Part shown: positions 26,143-33,976 of the stretch, piece after piece
Layout: the number at the start of each line of letters is the position of its first letter
How positions within the stretch are numbered: the first letter of the stretch is position 1
Source of the DNA: JALYNX01 sp035292605
GTDB lineage: Bacteria; Actinomycetota; Acidimicrobiia; Spongiisociales; ZC4RG35
DNA length: 33,984 nucleotides
NCBI GenBank assembly: GCA_035292605.1
Contig: DATDPT010000089.1
Location: 1 to 33,984, forward strand
Direction of reading: 5' to 3'
Translations under genes and position numbers: made by a program
The notes under the pieces: model-generated
What the model saw: only the letters and a program-made list of their open reading frames with translations
What the model was told of the DNA's origin: nothing
The model's database searches: none

Positions 26143-26805
26143 ATGTCACATTTCGAGAGGCTCTTGGACCGTCTTCCAGCCCTGGGCAAGACACCGATCA
26201 TCGGCATTCTCCGACGCTGCCCACCCGACCGGGTGGTCGAAGTCGCAGGGACGGCCAATGAATCGGGACTGCCCACGATCGAGATCACGTTCGACTCCGA
26301 AGCTCCGGCCAGCCAGATACGACGCACCATCGAAGCGTTTCCTGAGATGACGGTTGGCGCGGGGACCGTCGTCGAACCGCAACAGGCCGAGGAGGCCATC
26401 CAAGCCGGGGCCTCGTTCGTGGTATCACCCGTAGTCAGCCTCGATGTGCTCTCGGTCTGCCTACAGGCTGATGTCCCCTATCTGCCTGGGGCAGCCACCC
26501 CGACCGAGATATGGAACGCATATCGCTCCGGGGCCACCGCGGTCAAGGTCTTTCCCGCCCGCGAGCTGGGTGGTCCGGCATATGTTGCCGCTCTTCGATC
26601 CCCTTTCGAAGGTATACCTCTGGTGGTCACCGGAGGCGTCGAGATCGACGACCTTGCCGCATACCTGGCAGCCGGCGCCGCCGCCGTCGGCCTGGGTGGG
26701 ACCCTCTTCCCCAAAGCGTTGATCGCCGACCGCCAACTCTCCGCCATCTCCGACTTGGTCTCGAGGGCCGTTGACAACTCGACTCACTCGACCGGAGATC
26801 GTTAG
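26143..26805 (+). CDS. KDPG/KHG-family aldolase
   Basis: A 220-aa (beta/alpha)8 class I aldolase of the 2-keto-3-deoxy-6-phosphogluconate/4-hydroxy-2-oxoglutarate family. IIGILR (19-24), IEITFDS with E47, VGAGTVV (71-77), the Schiff-base Lys K135 in AVKVFPA and TGGV near 170 are all in place. It should cleave a 2-keto-3-deoxy sugar acid (phosphate) to pyruvate and an aldehyde. It is transcribed divergently from the phosphotriesterase-like gene across an 84-bp gap and likely supplies the last step of the pathway. No sugar-acid dehydratase is visible in the window. Confidence 0.9.
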   Translation: MSHFERLLDRLPALGKTPIIGILRRCPPDRVVEVAGTANESGLPTIEITFDSEAPASQIRRTIEAFPEMTVGAGTVVEPQQAEEAIQAGASFVVSPVVSLDVLSVCLQADVPYLPGAATPTEIWNAYRSGATAVKVFPARELGGPAYVAALRSPFEGIPLVVTGGVEIDDLAAYLAAGAAAVGLGGTLFPKALIADRQLSAISDLVSRAVDNSTHSTGDR

Positions 26806-26900
26806 GTCCTCCGCGGTTCGGATTCCGTTGTTCTTGGGCCCAACGCCTCTAGGCGCCAAGGAAATCCAGACGCAACGTAGGGCCGAACAAGGAGGTATCT

Positions 26901-27434
26901 CTGACCAAGTCACTTGTCGTTTTCGAATCCATGTTCGGCAATACCCAGTCGGTCGCCAAGGCGGTGGCCGAGGGTTTGTCGTCCCGGATGGATACCGAGA
27001 TCGTCGAAGTCGGGAGTGCGCCACTCGTAGTGGGCGACGATGTCGCCTTGCTGGTAGTCGGGGGACCGACCCACGCTTTTGGAATGAGCCGCCCCGGGAC
27101 CAGGGAACAGGCCGCCGACCAGGCGCAAACCGCCCTCGTCTCGCAGGGAATCGGACTCCGTGAGTGGCTCGATGATCTCGAGGCAGGGTCGCCCCTGGCA
27201 GTGGCCGCGTTCGATACCCGCATCGACAAGCCCAGGGTGCCGGGCTCGGCCGGTCGAGCAGCCGGCAAGCGCCTGCGCCGGCTTGGGCTACGGATGCTGG
27301 CTCCAACGGAGAGCTTCTACGTGACAGGCACCGAGGGCCCGCTATTGGATGGCGAGCTCGACAGGGCTCGCCAGTGGGGGGACCGTCTGGGCGTTGAGTT
27401 CTTGGCGAAGCGGGCCAGCGGAATCGCGATCTGA
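26901..27434 (+). CDS. flavodoxin-domain protein with apparent CTG start
   Basis: 177 aa. The first strand and phosphate loop read TKSLVVFESMFGNTQSVA, with the FMN phosphate loop SMFGNTQ. VGGPTHAFGMSRPGT is the second FMN loop. The in-frame stop upstream is TAG at 26850, and between it and the ATG at 26931 there is no ATG, GTG or TTG. The ATG would remove the first beta strand. A CTG at 26901 lies five bases after a perfect GGAGG and gives the usual flavodoxin N-terminus, so I take CTG as the start. The function is electron transfer or flavin-linked; the partner is unknown. Confidence 0.85.
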   Translation: MTKSLVVFESMFGNTQSVAKAVAEGLSSRMDTEIVEVGSAPLVVGDDVALLVVGGPTHAFGMSRPGTREQAADQAQTALVSQGIGLREWLDDLEAGSPLAVAAFDTRIDKPRVPGSAGRAAGKRLRRLGLRMLAPTESFYVTGTEGPLLDGELDRARQWGDRLGVEFLAKRASGIAI

Positions 27435-27454
27435 GCGAAGGGGGAGAATCGGCA

Positions 27455-27487
27455 GGCCGGCCGGTGCGGTGGTCGCACCGGCCGGCC
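27455..27487 (+). terminator. strong hairpin terminator after flavodoxin gene
   Basis: A perfect 14-bp GC-rich stem (GGCCGGCCGGTGCG, loop GTGGT, then its complement) starts 20 bases after the flavodoxin stop. It is followed by TTCGCG rather than a T-run, as is common for hairpin terminators in high-GC actinobacteria. Confidence 0.75.
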
Positions 27488-27574
27488 TTCGCGTAGAACC
27501 GGGCGCCGTGGTTCCTGATCAGATGGCGACATCCTGCTTATGCCGATCCAACAGCTGCCGATCTTTCCACAGCG

Positions 27575-29251
27575 ATGAGAATGCGACGTGTGGTGCTGTT
27601 GGTGGCCGCCATGTGGCTGGTCGCCCCCGCGGTGTCTGCCGATGACACGGTTGGATTGGTCGATCCCGGAGCCGGTCTCTGGTATCTACGCGACCAGGGC
27701 GGCGTGGTCACGAGCTTCTTCTATGGGAATCCGGGTGACGTCCCGTTTGTGGGGGACTGGGACTGTGACGGTGTCGACACCCCGGGGTTGTACCGCCAGT
27801 CGGATGGGTTCGTCTACCTGCGCAACTCCAACACCCAAGGAACAGCCGACATCCGATTCTTCTTCGGCAACCCCGGAGACCTCCCCCTCGCTGGCGACTT
27901 CAACAACGACGGATGTGACACCGTCTCCCTCTACCGGCCCTCAGAATCCCGCATCTACGTCATCAACGCCCTCGGCTCCAACGACGGCGGACTGGGCGCC
28001 GCAGAGTTCTCCTACATCTTCGGCAACCCCGGGGACAAGCCATTCGTCGGCGACTTCAACGGAGACGGGATCGACACCATCGGACTGCATCGGGAGTCCA
28101 CCGGGTTCGTCTACTTCCGCCAATCCCACACCCAGGGGATAGCCGACTCCCAGTTCTTCTTCGGGAATCCCGGAGACCGACTGGTCGCCGGCGACTGGGG
28201 GATCATCGATGGCATCGACACCCCCGCCCTCTTCCGACCCTCCAACACCACCTTCTATTTCAGACACTCCAACACCCAGGGCAACGCCGATTCCCAGTTC
28301 GGCTGGGGGGCGACGACCTGGCTCCCGGTTGGCGGGTCCTATGGCGCCCTCCCCGGCACCGGGCCCGGTGGCGGCTGCCAGGTGTTCCCAGCCGACAACA
28401 TCTGGAACACCCCTGTCAACTCACTGCCCGTTGACGCAAGGTCGGCTCAGTACGTGGCCAGCATCGGCGCCTCTTCGAATGTCCACGCCGATTTTGGGAG
28501 CGGAGTGTGGCCGCCTGGTTCGACGAGCCCGATCGGCATCCCTTATGTCACCGTCGGAGGCGGCCAGCCGGATGTGGCGATCCAGTTCACTTCGTGGCCG
28601 GGAGAGAGCGATCCAGGGCCGTACCCGATCCCGGCGAACGCACCGGTAGAAGGAGGGGCGTCGGCCACTGGCGACAGGCATGTGATCGTGGTCGACAGCG
28701 CCGACTGCGTGCTCTACGAGCTGTTCTACGCCTTCCCCAACGGTGACGGCACCTGGCGAGCGGCCAATGGAGCCCGGTACAACCTTGGGTCCCATGCGTT
28801 GCGCCCTGCGGGCTGGACCTCGGCAGATGCTGCCGGGCTGCCGATCTACGCCGGCCTCGTCCGCTATGACGAGGTGGCTTCGGGAATCATCCGCCATGCC
28901 ATACGGTTCACCGCCCCCGACACGCAGTCGGCCTACATCTGGCCGGCCCGCCACGAGGCCTCCAGCATCACCGATCCGTCCTACCCGCCGATGGGGCAAC
29001 GGTTCCGTCTCAAGGCGTCGATCGATACGTCGGAGTTCTCCTGGCAGGCCCGAGTGATCCTGGAGGCGATGAAGACCTACGGGATCATCCTCGCCGACAA
29101 CGGGTCGCCTTGGTACATCTCGGGAGCGCCAGACGAGCGATGGGACAACGATGTCCTCCACGAGTTGGATGTCATCGAGGGCTCAGACTTCGAGGCCGTC
29201 GACGTGTCCTCGATCATGGTCGACCCCAACAGCGGCCAGGTGGCGCCTTAG
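27575..29251 (+). CDS. secreted FG-GAP-like repeat protein with conserved C-terminal domain
   Basis: 558 aa. The signal peptide MRMRRVVLLVAAMWLVAPAVSA is followed by four to five repeats of ~52-55 aa (residues ~25-250). Each carries FGNPGDxPxxGDxxxDGxDTxxLYR and (V)YxRxSNTQGxAD, a pattern like FG-GAP/VCBS beta-propeller blades with Asp-rich, possibly calcium-binding, loops. After a Gly-rich linker a ~280-aa C-terminal domain begins DNIWNTPVNSLPVDARS. It contains DRHVIVVD, CVLYELF, LRPAGWTSADAAGLP and RHAIRF. I recall similar sequences in actinobacteria and myxobacteria but know no function. The second ATG (27581) is an equally possible start. The stop overlaps the convergent VOC gene. Confidence 0.85.
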   Translation: MRMRRVVLLVAAMWLVAPAVSADDTVGLVDPGAGLWYLRDQGGVVTSFFYGNPGDVPFVGDWDCDGVDTPGLYRQSDGFVYLRNSNTQGTADIRFFFGNPGDLPLAGDFNNDGCDTVSLYRPSESRIYVINALGSNDGGLGAAEFSYIFGNPGDKPFVGDFNGDGIDTIGLHRESTGFVYFRQSHTQGIADSQFFFGNPGDRLVAGDWGIIDGIDTPALFRPSNTTFYFRHSNTQGNADSQFGWGATTWLPVGGSYGALPGTGPGGGCQVFPADNIWNTPVNSLPVDARSAQYVASIGASSNVHADFGSGVWPPGSTSPIGIPYVTVGGGQPDVAIQFTSWPGESDPGPYPIPANAPVEGGASATGDRHVIVVDSADCVLYELFYAFPNGDGTWRAANGARYNLGSHALRPAGWTSADAAGLPIYAGLVRYDEVASGIIRHAIRFTAPDTQSAYIWPARHEASSITDPSYPPMGQRFRLKASIDTSEFSWQARVILEAMKTYGIILADNGSPWYISGAPDERWDNDVLHELDVIEGSDFEAVDVSSIMVDPNSGQVAP

Positions 29252-29664
29252 GATCCGCGAGCGGAGATCTGCTGCACGCCCCAACCGTTGCCGTCCGGGT
29301 CGCGGAAAAAGACAAACCCCACGTTGTCGAGTGCATCTCCCCCGCGCTCGAGACGACTCGAATCACCGTCGAGGACCTGAATCTCGCTCACCTCAATTCC
29401 ACGCTCGACCAGCTCGGCACGAGCCGCCTCCAGGTCGGAGACGACCAGCTGCAAGCCCTTCAGGGAGCCCGGAGGCATTTCGACAATGCCGTGGCCGATG
29501 ACGACCGAGCAACCCGAGCCACGCGGGGTCAGCTGGATCACGCGCACCTCGTCGCTGACCCTGGTGTCATGGTCCACGGTGAAGCCGAGCTGCTCGGCGT
29601 AGAAGGCCTTCGCCCGATCCAGATCTGACACCGGCACCACCACAACCTCGAGGGTCCAGTCCAT
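29248..29664 (-). CDS. glyoxalase/bleomycin-resistance (VOC) family protein
   Basis: A 138-aa vicinal-oxygen-chelate protein. It begins DWTLEVVVVPVSDLDRAKAFYAE, has a central strand with GSGCSVVIG, a second module GLQLVVSDLEAARAELVERGIEV, and ends with FFRDPDGNGWGVQQI. Two beta-alpha-beta-beta-beta modules make one small subunit. Members include glyoxalases, dioxygenases and drug-binding proteins; this one cannot be assigned further. Its TAA overlaps the TAG of the convergent gene by two bases, so no terminator can stand between the coding regions. Confidence 0.87.
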   Translation of the reverse strand: MDWTLEVVVVPVSDLDRAKAFYAEQLGFTVDHDTRVSDEVRVIQLTPRGSGCSVVIGHGIVEMPPGSLKGLQLVVSDLEAARAELVERGIEVSEIQVLDGDSSRLERGGDALDNVGFVFFRDPDGNGWGVQQISARGS

Positions 29665-29694
29665 CAGGTCTCATTTCGATTCGGAAGGATGTCG

Positions 29695-29784
29695 CGGAGA
29701 GGGAGGGATTTGAACCCTCGAGGAGGTTTAACACCCCCTACTCGCTTAGCAGGCGAGCGCCTTCGACCACTCGGCCACCTCTCC
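29695..29784 (-). tRNA. tRNA-Ser(GCT)
   Basis: A complete 90-base class II tRNA. The acceptor stem GGAGAGG pairs with CCTCTCC with discriminator G. The anticodon arm CTCGC-CTGCTAA-GCGAG has anticodon GCT. A long variable arm is present, and the T-arm is GAGGG-TTCAAAT-CCCTC. The 3' CCA is not encoded. Confidence 0.95.
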
Positions 29785-29818
29785 TAAATGCCGCAGCGAC
29801 GGGCGCGACGGGATTCAC

Positions 29819-29847
29819 GTTATACGTGATGTAGGTGGCACCGGCAA
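29819..29847 (-). promoter_or_regulatory. promoter of tRNA-Ser(GCT)
   Basis: On the minus strand TTGCCG (29842-29847) and TATAAC (29819-29824) are separated by exactly 17 bp, 34 bases upstream of the tRNA. The -10 box lies inside the perfect inverted repeat TCACGT-TAT-ACGTGA (29815-29829). Confidence 0.6.
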
Positions 29848-29885
29848 GCAGGAGATGCGATGCTCGGGTGGGCAAGCCCCAAGGC

Positions 29886-31403
29886 TCACTCGCCGGAGAG
29901 GACCTTGGTCTTCCATTGCAGGGCGCGGGGGCGACCGAACAGATAACCCTGGCCGAATTGGACCCCGAGCTCGAGCAGGCGATCCCGCTCCTCCCCGGTT
30001 TCGATCCCCACGGCCACCACCAGGACGCCCAGGTCCTGAGCCATTGTGGAGAGGCCCCGTATCAGGGCTCGGTTACGCGGTGTCTGCCCGATGCCCCGAA
30101 CCAACGTCATGTCGATCTTGATGAAGGCCGGCTCGAGGCTGAGGATGTGCCAGAGATCGATGTCACCGGAACCAACATCGTCGACTGCCAGCCGAATCCC
30201 GCGTTCACGAAGGGCATCGACAGCCCTTCTGGTCTCTTCGTAGCTGGTGATCAGTGTCTCTTCTGAGAGTTCCAGCACCACTCGCCCCGGGTCGATGCCG
30301 TCCAATGCCGTCGCCAGACTCGACGAGACGAGAGTGGCGTCGGAGATGTTCATGCCCAGGAACTCGTCCTCTTTGCTGGGTGCGAAGCCGATGATGGCGT
30401 TTCTGATCGCGGCCAACTCGAGCTCGAGACGCAGACCGACGCCGCCGGCTACCTCGAACCATTCCGATGGTGTCGCCGAGGGGAACCGGGCAAGACTCTC
30501 GTATCCGGCCGTCCTCACCTCGCCGCCGCCACGCATGTCAACGATCGGCTGATAGACGATCTCAGGGCCCCGCGCCGCCAGCAAACCGGCGATGGCATCC
30601 TTGGTAGGCCGGCCTGCCAGCGGATCGATGATCACATCCGGTAGGTCGAGGTCGTAGTCGCTGCGGTCGACGACCTTGGCAAGGGAGAGCTCGAAGACGT
30701 TCTCACCGGCCTCCTGGTAAAAGCGGAGGTCGCCACCCATCGCCCGCGCCAGCCGATGGGCAACCGATAGGGCGAGACCGAGGGGTGGTGTCACGTCATC
30801 GACGCTTCGACGCGAGCTATACGCCTCGAAGATCTTCTCCTGATCGGTCACGGCCATCCCCTCGCCGTCGTCGGCGACTTCCAGGATCACCTTGTTGAAC
30901 CCGTCCCTGATCCGGACCCATATGTTCTCTCCTCCCAACGACTCGGCATTCCTCAAGAGGTTGCGAACGATTTGGATTACCCATTTGCCGTCCCCTTTGG
31001 CCACCGCGTTGCCGCTCACCGAGAGTTTGGACCTTTGATTGCTGGCCCAATCGTGAGTGGCCGCTTCGACTGCATCCCTCAGGTCGACTTCGTCGTCTGC
31101 GACCACGGTCCCGCCGAGATCGAAGCGAGCTGCGATGAGAAGGTCATCCACGATGTGCGTCGTCTCTCGCGCCTGGATCGCGAGCAGTTCGATGAACTGA
31201 TTGCGGACCCCGGCGTTGAAGTCGCGGCTCCGGTCACCGAGCAACTCGGCATATCCCAAGACCGCGGAGAGAGGAGTGGTGATGTAGTGGGAGGCAGCCG
31301 CAAGGAAGTCGTCCTTGGCCTGGCGTAGCTCGATTTCCTTCTTGAGCTCTGCCTCTAGATCTCTCTTCGGCTGTCGCGCTGAGGTCGCCTTGGAGATTGA
31401 CAC
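29886..31403 (-). CDS. histidine-kinase-like / EAL domain fusion protein
   Basis: 505 aa, soluble. Residues ~15-95 form a HisKA-like dimerisation helix with ASHYITTPLSAVLGYAELL (H39 at the phosphorylation position, in place of SHELRTPL). Residues ~105-245 are a HATPase with N-box RNLLRNAE and G-box DDGEGMA. Residues ~275-495 form an EAL domain: YESLARF (EAL changed to ESL), N352, ELSEE, DD408-409, K429 and Q485 in QGYLFGRP. The catalytic Glu of VAEGVE is Val465, so c-di-GMP hydrolysis is doubtful; binding or signalling is likelier. The GTG start lacks an SD. A second EAL gene is divergent, 108 bp away. Confidence 0.87.
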   Translation of the reverse strand: MSISKATSARQPKRDLEAELKKEIELRQAKDDFLAAASHYITTPLSAVLGYAELLGDRSRDFNAGVRNQFIELLAIQARETTHIVDDLLIAARFDLGGTVVADDEVDLRDAVEAATHDWASNQRSKLSVSGNAVAKGDGKWVIQIVRNLLRNAESLGGENIWVRIRDGFNKVILEVADDGEGMAVTDQEKIFEAYSSRRSVDDVTPPLGLALSVAHRLARAMGGDLRFYQEAGENVFELSLAKVVDRSDYDLDLPDVIIDPLAGRPTKDAIAGLLAARGPEIVYQPIVDMRGGGEVRTAGYESLARFPSATPSEWFEVAGGVGLRLELELAAIRNAIIGFAPSKEDEFLGMNISDATLVSSSLATALDGIDPGRVVLELSEETLITSYEETRRAVDALRERGIRLAVDDVGSGDIDLWHILSLEPAFIKIDMTLVRGIGQTPRNRALIRGLSTMAQDLGVLVVAVGIETGEERDRLLELGVQFGQGYLFGRPRALQWKTKVLSGE

Positions 31404-31449
31404 AAATGGCTATCGACAAATCAGGGGTGCTCCTTGAGGTTGGGGAGTC

Positions 31450-31468
31450 GCAGCCGGGTTCGGGCTGC
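31450..31468. promoter_or_regulatory. hairpin in the divergent EAL intergenic region
   Basis: GCAGCC-GGGTTCG-GGCTGC is a perfect 6-bp stem in the 108-bp gap between the two divergent EAL genes. It could be an operator shared by both promoters or a leader hairpin. No clear -35/-10 pair was picked out. Confidence 0.3.
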
Positions 31469-31511
31469 ACCTCGATTCAAGTTTTTCTCGGGCACGGTCG
31501 ATTAGCAGGAG

Positions 31512-32285
31512 GTGGGAACCAGTCTGATCACCACACTCGATCATCGTGCAGCACCAGCCGATCTGATGGCCCGAGCCCGGGTTTGGGAATGGGAGAAAAC
31601 TGTCCGCCAACTCCTCCCCGGAGTGATCGCCAACCGAGAACTGGTCTGTTTGTTCCAGCCCATCTATGAGCTCCGAGCCGGGGTGCCCCTTTCCCGAGGC
31701 TACGAGGCCCTGGCCAGATTCCCGAAAGCCCCTCGAATCCCGATTGGGCTTTGGTTTCGGATCGCCCATGACACGGGTCAAGGGGTTGAGCTCGAATTGG
31801 CCGCAGCCCATAAGGCGATCGACTCGCTGATTCGCTTTCCCCACAGCGCATTTCTCTTTCTCAACGCTTCGGTCAGCACCGCCGCCGTTCTGGCGGGATC
31901 GCTCGAACGGGGTATGGCTTCACGACTCGTGATCGACATCCCCTACAGCGCAGGGCTCCATGCTGGTTCTCGTCAGGTTCTTGAAGACCTGAAAGCGAGC
32001 GGCGCCAAGGTCTCGATCGATGACGTGCCGATCTACGACCTCGACTATGTGAGCCAACATCTGCACGGAGTCCGGCCCAACTACATCAAGGTCGACGTCA
32101 ATGCCGGACTCTCCGACAACACGACACGGATGGCGCAACTCGCTAGAGGATCGGCGTGGTGTCACGAGGCAGGGATCAACCTGGTGGCAGAAAGAGTGGA
32201 GACCGCCAGGGATCTGCTGGCGCTCGCCGAGGTCGGCATCGAGTGGGCCCAGGGTTACAGCCTGGCTCGACCAACCGAGCTGTAG
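31512..32285 (+). CDS. stand-alone degenerate EAL-domain protein
   Basis: 257 aa from GTG 31512. The EAL domain has GYEALARF (EAL intact, 65-67), N118, DD170-171, K193, VAERVE with E227 and QGY with Q247. The ELTE motif is replaced by IDIPY (141-145) and DDFG by DDVP, so two loops of the active site are changed. It lacks a GGDEF or sensor domain. The GTG overlaps AGGAGGTG, too close for an SD; a downstream CTG (31524) or ATG (31566) may be the true start. Shared GYExLARFP and ELELAA motifs suggest common origin with the EAL part of the divergent fusion protein. Confidence 0.8.
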   Translation: MGTSLITTLDHRAAPADLMARARVWEWEKTVRQLLPGVIANRELVCLFQPIYELRAGVPLSRGYEALARFPKAPRIPIGLWFRIAHDTGQGVELELAAAHKAIDSLIRFPHSAFLFLNASVSTAAVLAGSLERGMASRLVIDIPYSAGLHAGSRQVLEDLKASGAKVSIDDVPIYDLDYVSQHLHGVRPNYIKVDVNAGLSDNTTRMAQLARGSAWCHEAGINLVAERVETARDLLALAEVGIEWAQGYSLARPTEL

Positions 32286-32297
32286 ACCTCACAGAGG

Positions 32298-32352
32298 CGG
32301 AGGGGGTGGGATTCGAACCCACGAGACCCTATTGGGCCCAACGGTTTTCAAG
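32298..32352 (-). pseudogene. tRNA-Ser(TGA) 3' half, probable attachment-site remnant
   Basis: The minus strand holds the anticodon loop CTTGAAA (anticodon TGA at 32348-32350), a variable arm GGCCC-AATA-GGGTC, a perfect T-arm GTGGG-TTCGAAT-CCCAC, and acceptor strand CCCCTCC plus G. The 5' acceptor strand, D-arm and a matching 5' anticodon stem are absent. A 3' half starting at the anticodon loop is the typical displaced end left when an element integrates into a tRNA gene. From the orientation, the element would lie to the right and the intact tRNA beyond the window. Confidence 0.75.
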
Positions 32353-32468
32353 CCGGTAGGGATTCAGTGTATCTGCCCAGGTAGAGCGAAGTTCCAGCTT
32401 CTGAGAGCGCTGTTCAGGGCGCCGTAAACGTTGGAAGGTTTGGGTCGGGGAGGTAGGTTCACCGGACG

Positions 32469-32987
32469 ATGGACTGGGCGAACGTTGACTGGGGTGTTGT
32501 CGGAATGGTCGCGTCGGGGTTCCTTGTCGCCCTGGCTACTTGGTTTGCCGCTGTTGCTGCCAGGCGCTCCGCTGATGCGGCTGATCGCTCCGCCGATCTC
32601 ACTCGCAAGGCTGCTTTGTTGGCGACCACTCCTCGTGTTGTGCCCTGGGTGAGCAAGGGCCAGATTGGCACAGCCATCAACCGGGGAGTCAGTGAAGCCT
32701 TCAACCTGAGTTGGACAGTGATAGCTCTGGAGGACGGAGCCACCATCCACTCCGACGACCGCCAGAAGGTGTTGCCAGTTGAAGCCAAGCAGTCCCTCTG
32801 GGAGCCTGCAAGTGGCGTTGCTGAAGCTGTTCGTCATCATCGAGCCGGTGCCGGGATCGAGATTGTGTGTGACTTTCGATCATCATGGGGACAGCAATTC
32901 ACTCTCAAACGACGAGTCGGAAAGCTGCGCAATCAGGAGCCGAGGTTGTACGACGAGAACGGCGAAGAAGTGAAGATCGACGTTTAG
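32469..32987 (+). CDS. hypothetical protein with N-terminal TM segment
   Basis: 172 aa. One strongly hydrophobic segment (~9-30, WGVVGMVASGFLVALATWFA) is followed by an AARRSADAADRSADLTRKAALL helix that is likely cytoplasmic. The C-terminal ~110 aa are beta-rich, with TPRVVPWV and FDLSW-like strands (here FNLSWTVIALEDG) and a basic end. I do not recognise a family; similar short TM-plus-domain proteins occur on integrated elements. It lies just inside the putative element defined by the tRNA-Ser remnant and is convergent with the AbiTii-like gene. Confidence 0.65.
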   Translation: MDWANVDWGVVGMVASGFLVALATWFAAVAARRSADAADRSADLTRKAALLATTPRVVPWVSKGQIGTAINRGVSEAFNLSWTVIALEDGATIHSDDRQKVLPVEAKQSLWEPASGVAEAVRHHRAGAGIEIVCDFRSSWGQQFTLKRRVGKLRNQEPRLYDENGEEVKIDV

Positions 32988-33046
32988 GAAGAACCCTGGT
33001 TGAGACTCGCTTTTCCGCTCCCGGCGCTGAGTGCGAGGTGCCTGAC

Positions 33047-33976
33047 CTACTTGGAAAGGGTGAGGATCTCGCCGAGCAAGACGTAAGTGGATAGGAACAG
33101 GTAGCGAGCTTCAGCTGGTGTTACTTCGGCGTGGCTGCCGGCACTAGCTCTTTCATAGATGCTTCTGAGGCTCTGTCGGAGTCGCTTGCGCCTCGACTCG
33201 CTTTCGGTGTGATCTGCTACGAACAAGTCGATGCGATTCAGGACTTGAGATTGACCCGCCTTCAGCTCCTGGTCTCCGATCTTGGCTGAACCGTCGGGCA
33301 CCGCTGGGTACACCGCATCGGCAAAGGAGTCGATCAGTCTTCGCACGGTGTTCATTGCCTGGCTGATCGACTCGGGATCTCCTTCGGACAGTCGTCGGTA
33401 GATAGAGTCAATCTTGTCCAGAGACTCCCCCACCTGCGGAGCCAACAATCCGTCGATCTCCTTCCGTGCTGAGTCGAACAAGCTCTGCTGTTCGGCGCTG
33501 AACTCAAGTTCGTAGTAGGTGCGTCGGGCAAACTCATGGAGCAAGGATCTGACTCGGTTCAGAATCAGCATCTTCCTTCCTATGGCTTCTGTGATCGAAG
33601 TCTGATATTTTCTGTGCTGGATAGTTGCTCCCATGAGGGCATCACCGGAGAACGAGTCCACACGAGAGGCTTCCATGTTGTCCCTCAGAGATTCGACCTG
33701 GCCCTCCAGATCAGCGGTGGTTGCACCCCAAAGGCCTCTGTTCTCATCCTCCTTGATCCAGCGCTTCGTCTTGGTCATATGCACGTTCCCCGAGTCTGTG
33801 CCTCGGATCCCAGAAAGCTCAAACTCAATCCATACGACAGCCTCCTCGTCACCAATAAGGCGAGCAAGTCGACTGGCTTTGAGAACCTGCTGGGAAAGTG
33901 ACGTGCGTGACAGCTCGATGTCTTCCAAAAGGCCTGATGCGAGCTCACGAGCATGAGCGGAAAGATCCTCCACCAT
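33047..33976 (-). CDS. AbiTii-domain protein, putative phage-defence gene
   Basis: About 309 aa from ATG 33976; the start may lie further upstream, outside the window. The N-terminus (HARELASGLLEDIELSRTSLSQ followed by ASRLARLIGDEEAVVWIEFELSG) fits the AbiTii domain found in abortive-infection-type proteins. The middle (~80-175) is helical. The C-terminal part (~205-305, with VRRLIDSFADAVYP, ESRRKRLRQSLRSIYERASAGSHAEVTPAEARYLFL) looks like a helical domain common at the end of such proteins. Codon use looks less GC-biased than in the left part of the window. Function inferred from domain resemblance only. Confidence 0.65.
   Translation of the reverse strand: MVEDLSAHARELASGLLEDIELSRTSLSQQVLKASRLARLIGDEEAVVWIEFELSGIRGTDSGNVHMTKTKRWIKEDENRGLWGATTADLEGQVESLRDNMEASRVDSFSGDALMGATIQHRKYQTSITEAIGRKMLILNRVRSLLHEFARRTYYELEFSAEQQSLFDSARKEIDGLLAPQVGESLDKIDSIYRRLSEGDPESISQAMNTVRRLIDSFADAVYPAVPDGSAKIGDQELKAGQSQVLNRIDLFVADHTESESRRKRLRQSLRSIYERASAGSHAEVTPAEARYLFLSTYVLLGEILTLSK

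Noticed and set aside
26834..26843. TTGGGCCCAA palindrome upstream of the flavodoxin gene, also found in the tRNA-Ser remnant at 32333-32342
   Set aside because: A shared short GC-rich palindrome is likely chance; in the tRNA remnant it belongs to the anticodon-variable arm region.
32101..32427. Plus-strand ORFs with GGIRTHETLL or GFEPTR peptides
   Set aside because: These are well-known false translations of the antisense of tRNA-Ser; they overlap the EAL gene and the tRNA remnant.
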